Positions 32,272 to 40,500 of a stretch of DNA of 47,631 bases are shown here, piece after piece. The stretch spans positions 1 to 47,631 of the forward strand of contig DASYQD010000169.1 in assembly GCA_036005845.1 (NCBI GenBank), written 5' to 3'. The DNA is from DASYQD01 sp036005845. GTDB lineage: Bacteria > Acidobacteriota > Thermoanaerobaculia > Multivoradales > JAIOJS01. Within the stretch, counting starts at the first letter, position 1; the number at the start of each line of letters is the position of its first letter. Below the pieces are notes generated by a model. The model saw only the letters and a program-made list of their open reading frames with translations. It searched no databases and had not been told where the DNA came from. A program made the position numbers and the translations under genes.

Positions 32272-32910
32272 CTACTCGGGCGCTTCCTGCGCCTTCTCCA
32301 ACGCCCGCATGGCGCGGAAGAGGCGGCTCTCCACGGCGCCGAGGGTGATCCCCAGCGTCTCGGCGATCTCCTTGTACGACAGCTCCTCGAAGCGCGCCAG
32401 CACGAGCACGGCGCGCTGGCTGGGCGGCAGCGCGGCGATGGCCCGCTGCACGCGGCCCCACTGCCGGCGCGCCTCAAGCTCGCGGTGCGGGTCGGCGCGC
32501 TCCTCGGCGGGGTCGAGCGGCGCTGCCGCTGCCTCGTCGTCCTCGGCCGGCGAGAGCGACACCCACCGCCGCAGCCGCCGGCGGCGCAGCACGTTGAGGC
32601 AGTGGTTGACGGCGACGCGGTAGAGCCAGGTCGACACCAGCGCCTTGGGGCGGAAGCTGCCCGCTTTGACCATCACCTTGAGGAAGACCTCCTGCACCGC
32701 GTCGCGCGCATCCTCGGCGTCGCCGAGCAACCGCTCGCAGACGCGCAAGAGCCGCCGATGGTGATGCTCGACGAGCTCGGCGAACGCCTCGCGGTCGCCG
32801 GCCGCCACGCGCGCGACGAGGTCCCAGTCGGGATCCGCCGCCTGCTCCGGTACCGAGCCAGGCGCCAGCTCGGCGCTCAACGTCGCCTCCTCAGGGAAGG
32901 CCCCCGTCAT
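32272..32910 (-). CDS. ECF-type RNA polymerase sigma factor
   Basis: This is a 212-residue sigma-70 family factor with regions 2 and 4 only. Region 2 reads LVARVAAGDREAFAELVEHH, then DAEDARDAVQEVFLKV and TWLYRVAVNHCLNVLRRRR. Region 4 reads ALPPSQRAVLVLARFEELSYKEIAETLGI with the helix-turn-helix LGITLGAVESRLFRAMRAL. It heads an operon with its presumed membrane anti-sigma and a Spy-like sensor. A possible autoregulated promoter was looked for upstream, but no clear GGAACY-type -35 points toward it. Confidence 0.92.
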   Translation of the reverse strand: MTGAFPEEATLSAELAPGSVPEQAADPDWDLVARVAAGDREAFAELVEHHHRRLLRVCERLLGDAEDARDAVQEVFLKVMVKAGSFRPKALVSTWLYRVAVNHCLNVLRRRRLRRWVSLSPAEDDEAAAAPLDPAEERADPHRELEARRQWGRVQRAIAALPPSQRAVLVLARFEELSYKEIAETLGITLGAVESRLFRAMRALEKAQEAPE

Positions 32911-32980
32911 GAAGAGTGGAACCCTCGGCGCGGGTCAATCCTGCGCCGCGCACCGCCCGAGGCCGTGGCTCAAGCGCCAA

Positions 32981-32999
32981 GCCGCGCTCCGAGCGCGGC
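32981..32999. terminator. GC-rich inverted repeat between the kinase and sigma genes
   Basis: GCCGCGCTC and GAGCGCGGC are perfect complements separated by one base. They lie just after the stop of the kinase gene (minus strand) and before the sigma gene. No T-tract follows on either strand, so it may be a weak or Rho-assisted terminator, or simply a stabilising hairpin. Confidence 0.4.
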
Positions 33000-33004
33000 G
33001 AGAC

Positions 33005-35671
33005 TCATGCTCTCAGTGCCTCGAGGTCGGCGAGCAGCGCCGCCGCCGTGCGGTAGCGCTTCGCGGGGTCGCGGGCGAGGCAGCGCAGGATGATCTCCTC
33101 GAGCTGCTCGGGCATCTCGGCCCAGTGCTGGCGCGGCGGCGTCGGCAGCTCGTGGAGCGTGGCGACGATCACCTGCATCGGGTTCTCGCCCTTGAACGGC
33201 GTCTGCGAGGTGAACAGCTCGTAGAGCACGACACCCACCGCCCAGAGGTCGGCGCGCTCGTCGATCGTCTTGCCCTGGAGCTGCTCGGGGGCGAGGTACT
33301 GCGGCGTGCCCACCACCGTGCCCGCCTGCGTCTGCCCTTCTTCCATGCGCTGAATGGGGCGCGCGATGCCGAAGTCCATCAGCTTGGCGTTGCCGTTGGG
33401 CTGCACGATCAGGTTCTCGGGCTTGATGTCGCGGTGCAGCACGCCGACCTCGTGCGCGGCGGCGAGGCCGCGGCAGAGCTGGCGGGCGAGGCGCAGCCCC
33501 GCCGAGTACGGCAGCGCACCGGTCTCCGACAAGAGATAGCGCAGCGTGATGCCGCGCACGTACTCCATGGTGATGAAGGGGATGCCGTCGACGTCGCCGA
33601 AGTCGAAGGTGCGCAGCACGTTGGGATGGGTGATCTTGCGCGCCAGCTTGAGCTCGCTCTTCAGGCGCTCGAGCAGCTCGCGGTCGCCCCAGACGTCGCG
33701 CTTCAACATCTTCAGTGCGACGAGGTCGTCGAGCTCGCGGTCGCGCACCTTATAGACGATGCCCATGCCGCCGGCGCCGAGGGTGGAGAGGATCTCGAAG
33801 CGGTCGCCGATCACCTTGCCGGGAGCGATCTCGGCGAGCGTGGCGTGCTCGCGCGCCGCGGGTGCCTGGACCGTGCTGGCGCTCGGCGCGATCCGCGTCG
33901 GCGCATCGGTCGAAGAGGGCAGCAACGAAGCACCGGCGACCCCGGTCACCTTGCTGGCAGTGGCACCGTTGGTGACGTAGAGCGTCTGCGCGCCGCCGAA
34001 CATCCCGCGCTGCGGCGCCAGCTCGACTCCCGATTTGGTGAACACGTCGCCGAGCGTGCCGTAGAGCGGCTGCGAGAGCACGAGGTCGCCGGGCGCGCCT
34101 TCACGCAAGAGGCCCTCGAGCTGCAGCAGCGGGCGGCCGACGACGACGCGCTCCGGGCCCTCGCCCCACACCACCGAGCCGGTGACCGCCTCGCCCTCGG
34201 TGATCGCCAGCACCGGCGGCTCGGCCTCCTCGAAGGCGGTGCGCGCGACGCCGAGCACCGAGTGGATCTCCGCCGCCGCCGAGAGCGCGCGGAAGGCGCG
34301 GTTGTCGCCGGCGAAGGAGACCAGCAGCCGCTGGCCGAAGGAGCCTTCGATCTTGCCCTGGCGCGCGCCGACGGCGGCGTGCACGCGCCGCAGGTCCTGC
34401 GCCAGCTGCTCGATCGTCGACTCGGGGTCGTAGCCGATCTTCGGCTGCGCGTAGCGCCGCATGTCGATGCCGAGCAGCGCCACCGGCTTGGTGCCGGCGT
34501 CTTCCATCGCCGCGTGGCGGTCGCCGTTGCTCGACGGCAGCGTGCGCGAGAGCTCGCTGATGTAGGTTTCCATGTCCTGCTTCTCGCGCAGCTCGGAGAG
34601 CAGGTGGTTGAAGGCCTCGGCGAGGCGGCCGACCTCGTCGCCGCGGTCGATCGCGATGCGCTGGCTGTAGTTGCCCTCGCTCGCCGCGGCGGCGGCGGCG
34701 GCGAGGTCGCGCACCGGCTTGAAGACGCGGCGGCCGAGCAGGAACGACGACAGCAGCGCGATGAGCACGGCGGCCCCGCCGACGATGGCGAGCAGCGTCT
34801 CGATGCGGTGGAAGGGCAGCAGCTCGGCGTCGAGCGAGGCGAGCGACACCACGGCGCCGACGCGGTTGCCGGTGGCGTCGGCGAGCGGCCGCAGCAGGCC
34901 GATCCAGCGCCCGCCGTGGAGCTGCAGGTCGACCTGCTCGAGCGACTGGCCGCGCTTCATCACCGTGTCGACCATGTTGCCCTGCTGCAGGTGGGCGAGC
35001 AGCTCGTCGACCTCGGCGGGGCCGAGCGTGGTGGCGACCACCTGCGGCTGGCCGCCCTCGTCGGCGAGGATGGCGACGTCGGCGTCGGAGACCTTGCGCA
35101 CCTGGTCGGCATCCTCGTTGTCGATGGCGAAGCCGGCGACGAGGAAGCCCTGCAGGATCTGGCCGGCGGCCAAGGGCACGGCGACGGCGTTGAAGAGGCG
35201 CTTGTCCTGCTTCCAGAAGCCGGTGGCCTCGAACTCCTGCCGCGCGCGCTGGATGAGCGGCCGCTGCGAGAGGTCCTCGCCGACGGCGTTGGGGTTGTCG
35301 GTGCGGGCGAGCACGCGGCCCTGCGGGTCAAGCGCCATCGCGAAGTCGTAGCCGAGGTCGTTCTGCCGCTCCTCGAGGAGGTCGAGGATCGAGGCCGCGC
35401 CCTGTGGGCCGCCCGCCGCCTCCGCGATGTAGGCGACGATGTTCGGGTCGCTGACGAACACGCGGGCAATGAGCTTGAGCTGCTCCTGCCGCTGCTGCTG
35501 CAGCGTCGTCTGCACCGAGCTGGCGCGCGCCAGGGCCGCTCGCGCCGTTTCGTGGGCCACCTTGTTGCCGTAGACGTAGGTGGCGACCACGGCGGCGCCC
35601 ACGGCCAGGATGACGAGCAGCGCCGTCATCACGAACACCCGGGCGCCGAAGGAGATGCGGAGCCGCGGCAT
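33005..35671 (-). CDS. Membrane receptor Ser/Thr kinase with HAMP and degenerate cyclase domain
   Basis: This is an 888-residue signalling protein. It has a membrane segment at residues 9-33, a periplasmic sensor at about 34-290 (Cache-like), and a second membrane segment at about 291-313. HAMP spans 311-364. A class III nucleotide-cyclase-like domain lies at about 395-545, and a Ser/Thr kinase at about 625-888. The kinase looks active: GAGGMGIV, Lys654, HRD Asp748 and DFG Asp766. The cyclase part keeps the first metal Asp (LLGIDMRRY), but the second is lost (SFGQRLLVSF), as are the usual Asn/Arg, so it is probably a pseudo-cyclase used for sensing or dimerisation. The ATG shares one base with the cupredoxin stop (TGATG). 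Confidence 0.88.
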   Translation of the reverse strand: MPRLRISFGARVFVMTALLVILAVGAAVVATYVYGNKVAHETARAALARASSVQTTLQQQRQEQLKLIARVFVSDPNIVAYIAEAAGGPQGAASILDLLEERQNDLGYDFAMALDPQGRVLARTDNPNAVGEDLSQRPLIQRARQEFEATGFWKQDKRLFNAVAVPLAAGQILQGFLVAGFAIDNEDADQVRKVSDADVAILADEGGQPQVVATTLGPAEVDELLAHLQQGNMVDTVMKRGQSLEQVDLQLHGGRWIGLLRPLADATGNRVGAVVSLASLDAELLPFHRIETLLAIVGGAAVLIALLSSFLLGRRVFKPVRDLAAAAAAASEGNYSQRIAIDRGDEVGRLAEAFNHLLSELREKQDMETYISELSRTLPSSNGDRHAAMEDAGTKPVALLGIDMRRYAQPKIGYDPESTIEQLAQDLRRVHAAVGARQGKIEGSFGQRLLVSFAGDNRAFRALSAAAEIHSVLGVARTAFEEAEPPVLAITEGEAVTGSVVWGEGPERVVVGRPLLQLEGLLREGAPGDLVLSQPLYGTLGDVFTKSGVELAPQRGMFGGAQTLYVTNGATASKVTGVAGASLLPSSTDAPTRIAPSASTVQAPAAREHATLAEIAPGKVIGDRFEILSTLGAGGMGIVYKVRDRELDDLVALKMLKRDVWGDRELLERLKSELKLARKITHPNVLRTFDFGDVDGIPFITMEYVRGITLRYLLSETGALPYSAGLRLARQLCRGLAAAHEVGVLHRDIKPENLIVQPNGNAKLMDFGIARPIQRMEEGQTQAGTVVGTPQYLAPEQLQGKTIDERADLWAVGVVLYELFTSQTPFKGENPMQVIVATLHELPTPPRQHWAEMPEQLEEIILRCLARDPAKRYRTAAALLADLEALRA

Positions 35672-36390
35672 CAGTACGCGCTGTCGGTGGAGTACGCCTT
35701 GCCGAACTTGTTGAGATGGCGCGGTACGCGTGGCTTGGAGACGGCGAGGGAGAGGCGCACCGGCGTGGTCGAGGGCAACGTGACCGGCTGCGTCAGCATC
35801 TCGCCCCGCTCGTGCCAGACCGAGAGCGTGCCGGGGCCCGCCGGCAGCCCGGTGAGCGAGAAGCCGCCGTTCTTGTCGGGCGCCGTCGAGTACGGCGTAT
35901 CGACGACCAGCACGTAGCCGGCCATCTGCTGGTGCACGTTGCAGAAGACGCGCACCAGGCCCGCCTCCTTGAAGGTCACGATCTTGCCCGGCCCCTTGCC
36001 GTAGAGCCCGACGTCGAAGGCGTTGGCGCCCGACACCGAGAAGGCGTTGTGGAGGATGGGGTCCTGGTTGGGGAAGCGCACCCGGGCGCCCACGGGCACG
36101 ACGAGGAGGCGCGGCTGAAACGACTTCTTCACCGTCGCCATCTCCGGGGCGTCGTCGCCGGCGGTCGCCACCTTCGGCTTCCTCGCCGGCGTGAAGAAGA
36201 CGACCGCCTGGTCGACGCCGTCGGTGACGGCGCGGCCTTCCTGCACCAGCACCAGCGTGCCCGAGAGCTGCGCGGTGTCCTCGCGCGCCGCCGCGACCGC
36301 GCCGCCGAGCAGCGCCGCCGCGGCGCACAGCGCCAACAGCGGGAGCGAGCGGACGAGCCGCGGGACGTCGCGCTTCATCTGAAGATGCAT
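35671..36390 (-). CDS. Exported cupredoxin (plastocyanin-like) protein
   Basis: This is a 239-residue periplasmic protein with a signal peptide (RSLPLLALCAAAALLGGAVAAA). The blue-copper site is complete: His114 in PILHNAF, and Cys150, His153 and Met156 in FCNVHQQM. A carboxypeptidase-regulatory-like beta domain (about 175-215) follows, with an unusual Tyr-ending tail. Such proteins carry electrons or sense copper/redox. It is the first gene before the receptor kinase, joined by TGATG, so the two are probably made together and may touch in the periplasm. ATG at 36390 is preferred (GAAGGG upstream); ATG at 36378 is possible. Confidence 0.82.
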   Translation of the reverse strand: MHLQMKRDVPRLVRSLPLLALCAAAALLGGAVAAAREDTAQLSGTLVLVQEGRAVTDGVDQAVVFFTPARKPKVATAGDDAPEMATVKKSFQPRLLVVPVGARVRFPNQDPILHNAFSVSGANAFDVGLYGKGPGKIVTFKEAGLVRVFCNVHQQMAGYVLVVDTPYSTAPDKNGGFSLTGLPAGPGTLSVWHERGEMLTQPVTLPSTTPVRLSLAVSKPRVPRHLNKFGKAYSTDSAY

Positions 36391-36480
36391 GGCCCTTCCC
36401 GGAACGACCTCGGATGATAACAAAGCGGCCGGCGGCGACGCCGTGGCCTCCCCTCGCCAAATACGCGGCACGGCACGGCT

Positions 36481-36486
36481 TAGGAT
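36481..36486 (+). promoter_or_regulatory. -10 box of the LuxE-like gene
   Basis: TAGGAT ends six bases before the ATG at 36493. No Shine-Dalgarno is present, so the message would begin at or beside the ATG. Confidence 0.45.
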
Positions 36487-36492
36487 TGCACC

Positions 36493-37530
36493 ATGTTGGT
36501 CGAGCGCATCGCCCGCTTCCTCTGCGACCCGCAGGGAGACCGCTTCGAGGAGCTGGCGCTCGCCGCGTTCGCCTTCCAGTACGAGCGCGTGGCGCCGTAT
36601 CGGAAGCTGTGCGAGGGGCGCGGCGTCTCGCCCGCCACCGTGCGCGACTGGCGCGAGGTGCCGATGGTGCCGGCGCTGGCGATGAAGCGGCTGGCGCTCC
36701 ACGCCGACGAGCCGCTGCAGGTGTTTCGCTCGTCAGGCACCGGCGGCGAGCGCAGCGTCCACTACCAGCCCTACCCCGACCTCTACCGCCAGGCGATCGA
36801 GTGCTCCTTCCCGCGCTTCTGCCTGCCCGGCCTGCAAACGCCGGCGCCGATGTTGTCGCTGGTGCCGGCGGTCGAGCAGGCGCCCGACTCGAGCCTCGCT
36901 TTCATGGCCGCGCACGTGCTCGACGAGTGGGGTGCGGCCGACTCCACCAATGCCTTCGGCGAGCGCGGTGTCGACGTGACGCGCGCCCGCTCCTGGCTCG
37001 GCGCGCGGCAGCGCGAGGGACGGCAGGTGCTCGTCTTCGCCACCTCCTTCGCGCTGGCGCAGCTCCTCGACGCGCTCGAGCGGCGGTTCCTCCACTTCCG
37101 CCTGGCGCCGGGCAGCGTCGTCTTCGACACCGGCGGCTACAAGGGCCGCCACCAGGAGCTGTCGCGCGAGGATCTGCTGGCGCGCATCCAGACCTGGCTC
37201 GGCGTGCCGCCCGAACAGGTGGTGCGCGAGTACGGCATGACCGAGCTGTCGAGCCAGTGCTATACGACCAACCTGCTCGGCGGCGATCCCGAGCTGTTCG
37301 TGGCGCCGCACTGGGTGCGCGTGCGCGCCTTGCACCCGGAAACGCTGGCCGAACAGCCGCCGGGCGAGCCGGGGCTGATCGGCGTCTTCGATCTCGCCAA
37401 CGTCGGCTCGGTGCCGCACCTGCTGACCGAAGACCTCGGCGCGACGACGAGCGAGGGCTTTCGCCTCATCGGCCGCGCTGGTGGCGCCGAGCTGCGCGGC
37501 TGCTCGCTCACCGCCGAAGAGCTCCTCTAA
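36493..37530 (+). CDS. LuxE/acyl-protein-synthetase-like adenylating enzyme
   Basis: This is a 345-residue ANL-superfamily protein of the LuxE type. The phosphate-binding loop FRSSGTGGERS lies at about residue 80. The adenylate-binding segment YGMTELSSQCYTT lies at about 247, and DTGGYKGR and LLTEDLGATT follow. In luciferase systems LuxE activates fatty acid and passes the acyl group to the LuxC reductase. No luxC, luxD or acyl-carrier gene is nearby, so this one probably activates a carboxylate in an unrelated pathway. It stands alone, and its TAA stop interlocks with the TAG of the convergent 8.3 kb gene. Confidence 0.82.
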   Translation: MLVERIARFLCDPQGDRFEELALAAFAFQYERVAPYRKLCEGRGVSPATVRDWREVPMVPALAMKRLALHADEPLQVFRSSGTGGERSVHYQPYPDLYRQAIECSFPRFCLPGLQTPAPMLSLVPAVEQAPDSSLAFMAAHVLDEWGAADSTNAFGERGVDVTRARSWLGARQREGRQVLVFATSFALAQLLDALERRFLHFRLAPGSVVFDTGGYKGRHQELSREDLLARIQTWLGVPPEQVVREYGMTELSSQCYTTNLLGGDPELFVAPHWVRVRALHPETLAEQPPGEPGLIGVFDLANVGSVPHLLTEDLGATTSEGFRLIGRAGGAELRGCSLTAEELL

Positions 37531-40500
37531 GCCTTCGAGCTGGCGCGGCCCGCCGCCGCCAACGCCGCCTTCGGTGAGCCTTCGCCCAGCACCACGCGCA
37601 CGCGGTGCGTCTGGCCGTCGTCCACCAGCGGCACGGCGCGCGCGTCGACATTCGTGTCGTCGAGCTCGGCCTTGCCGATGCCACGGCACTTGTGCTGCGG
37701 GTTCTCGACCACGATCTCGTAGACGCTGGCGCCGAAGCGCCAGCGCAGCTCGATCCGCGGCCACGCGGACGGGATGCAGGGGTCGATGGCGAAGGTGGCG
37801 CCCCGCCGCTGCAGCCCGAGGATGCTCTCCAGCCCCGCCCGGTAGAGCCAGCCCGCCGACCCCGTGTACCAGGTCCAGCCGCCGCGGCCGGCGTGCTGCG
37901 GATGGGCATAGACGTCGCCGGCGACGACGTAGGGCTCCGCCTTGTAGCGCTCGACGTCGGCCGCGGTGCGCGCGTGGTTGACCGGATTGAGCATGTGGAA
38001 CAGCTCGACCGCCTCGTCGCCGCTGCCCAGCTTCGCCATCGCCATCACCACCCACGCCGCGGCGTGGGTGTACTGGCCGCCGTTCTCGCGCACGCCGGGC
38101 GGATAGCCGCGGATGTAGCCCGGGTCCTGCGCCGAGCGGTCGAAGGGCGGCGACAGCAGCAGCACGACCTGGACGTCGCGGCGCACGAGGTGGGCGCGCA
38201 CCGCGTCCATGGCGCGGTCGGCGAAGCGCGCCGGCACCGCTCCCGAGAGCACCGCCCAGCTCTGCGCGATCGAGTCGATCTTGCACTCGTCGTCGTGGGC
38301 GGAGCCGAGGGGGGTGCCATCGTCGTAGTAGCCGCGGCGGTACCACTCGCCGTCCCAGCTCTGCTCGAGCGCCGCGGCGAGGCGGCGCGCCTGCGCGCGG
38401 TAGCGCGTTCCCCGCTCCCCGTCGCCGCGTCGTGTGCAGAAGCGGGCGAAGTCGAGGAGGATGCCGTGCAGGAAGAATCCCAGCCAGGTGCTCTCGCCGC
38501 GGCCGTGGCGGCCGACGCGGTTCATGCCGTCGTTCCAATCGCCGCTGCCCATCAGCGGCAGGCCGTGCGTGCCGGTGGTGGTGCCGCGCTCGATGGCGGC
38601 GATGCAGTGGTCGAAGAGCGATGCCCGCGTCGACGACACCTTCGGCTGCAGGTAGGCCTCGTCCTGGTCGGGCAGGAGCGCCGGCGCTTCGAGATAGGGC
38701 ACGGACGCGTCGAGCACCGCGGCGTCGCCGGTGGCGCGCACGTAGTGCGCGGCGACGTAGGGCAGCCAGAGCAGGTCGTCGGAGCAGCGCGTGCGCGTGC
38801 CCTGGCCGCCGGGCTCATGCCACCAGTGCTGCACGTCGCCCTCGACGAACTGCCGCCCCGCCGCGCGCAGCAGGTGCTCGCGCAGCAGCTCGGGCCGCGT
38901 GTGCACGAGCGCCATCACGTCCTGGAGCTGGTCGCGGAAGCCGAACGCTCCGCCCGGCTGCGAGTAGCCCGACCGCGCCCATAGCCGGCAGGAGAGGTCC
39001 TGGTAGAGCAGCCAGCCATTCATCAGCACGTCGAACGAGTCGTCGGGCGTCTTCACCTGCAACGCGCCCAGCGTCTCTTCCCACTGCTTGCGCACGCGGT
39101 CTAGCGCTGCCTGGGCCGCCTCGACGCTGCCGTGCCGCACGCAGAGGCTGCGCGCCTCGTCATGGTCGGCGCCCTGGCCGAGCAGGAAGACGAGCTGGCG
39201 CGTCTCCCCCGGCGCCAGGGTCACCATCACCTGCAGCGCGGCGCAGGGATCGAGGCCGCCGCCGAAGCGGCCGGCGAGCTTCTCGCGCCGGAGCGCCGCC
39301 GGCAAGAGAGGAAGGGAGCCGTTACGGCCCAGAAACCATGTACGGTCGGCGGTCGCCGAGTGCACCGGCTCGCTGGTGTGCGCGAAGGCGATGCGCGGCG
39401 CGAAGACGCCGTTGTAGGGGTTGCGTGCCAGCACCGCGCCAGTCTGCTCGTCGCGCTCGGTGACGACGTGGGTCTGCTGGCCGGCGCGTGGCGGACCCAG
39501 CACCCACTCGTTGTAGGCGAATACGGCCAGTCGACGCGAGCGGCCGCTCTCGTTGGTCAGCGCGAGGAGCGACAGCTTGACCGGGTCGGCGGCGTCGACG
39601 AGGACGTCGAGGCGGTGGCGGACCCCCTGCGCCACACGCTCGAACGTGGTGACGCCCGCCGCATGCCTGACCAGGCAGCGGCCGCCGCCGGCGAGGCGTG
39701 GCAACGGCCCCGGGGTGGGTGACCAGACGGCGCCGGTCTCCTCGTCGCGCACCAGCACCGCTTCGGCGGTGGGATCGGTGACCGGGTCGTTGGCGTGCGG
39801 CGTCAGCCGGTTCTCGCGGCTGTTGATCGCCCAGGTGTGCGCCGCGCCCGCGGCGGTGACGACGGTGCCGAAGCGCGGGTTGGCGATGACGTTGGCCCAG
39901 GGCAGCGGCGTCTCGCGGTCGCCGTCGAGGTGGATGACGTACTCGCGGGCGTCGGCGGAGAAACCGCCGAGGCCGTTGTCGAGCAGCAGCGGCGGCAGCG
40001 CCGGCTCGCCGTCGCCGGTGGACTCGTCGGGCTCGGGCTGGCGCCAGCCGACGAGGGCCGCCGGTTCGACGGCGGAAGGCGGCGCGTCGGGGCGCGCGAG
40101 CTGGTGCACGAGATCGCCCTGCTCGCCGCTGAGCACGGCGCTGGCGACGCTCTGCAGCAGCGTGCGCTCCGCTTCGGAGAGCCGCTCACCGCGCAGCAGG
40201 TAGGCGCCGCCGGGGCGGTGCTTCCAGGAGCGCCAGGGGCCGTCGTCGAGCAGCGTCTCGAGCGCCGCGTGCATCTCGTCGAGGTAGCCCAGCGGGTGCT
40301 CGTTGAGGATCACCACGTCGGCGGCGAGACCTTTCAAGCGCCAGTACTCTTGCGCCTGCAGCACCTGGCGCACGAGCGGCAGGTCGTCGCCCTCGAGCAC
40401 GCGCACCAGCAGGACGGGCAGGTCGCCGGAGATCGACTGCGGCCAAAGCCCCTCCTGGCCCAGCTCATTCTTGGCCTGCACCGCGCCCGGCGCGCGCAAC

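Noticed and set aside
32911..32980. Autoregulated ECF promoter for the sigma gene
   Set aside because: GGAACC occurs only on the plus strand, facing away from the sigma gene, and no matching -10 is present at the right distance.
32909..35917. 1 kb-residue-scale open frame on the plus strand opposite the receptor kinase
   Set aside because: The minus strand encodes complete sensor, HAMP and kinase motifs. The opposite frame is low-complexity and has no known domain.
35672..36460. Upstream extension of the kinase frame past 35671
   Set aside because: The open frame continues only because of high GC. It would overlap the cupredoxin gene, and ATG 35671 directly precedes the membrane segment.
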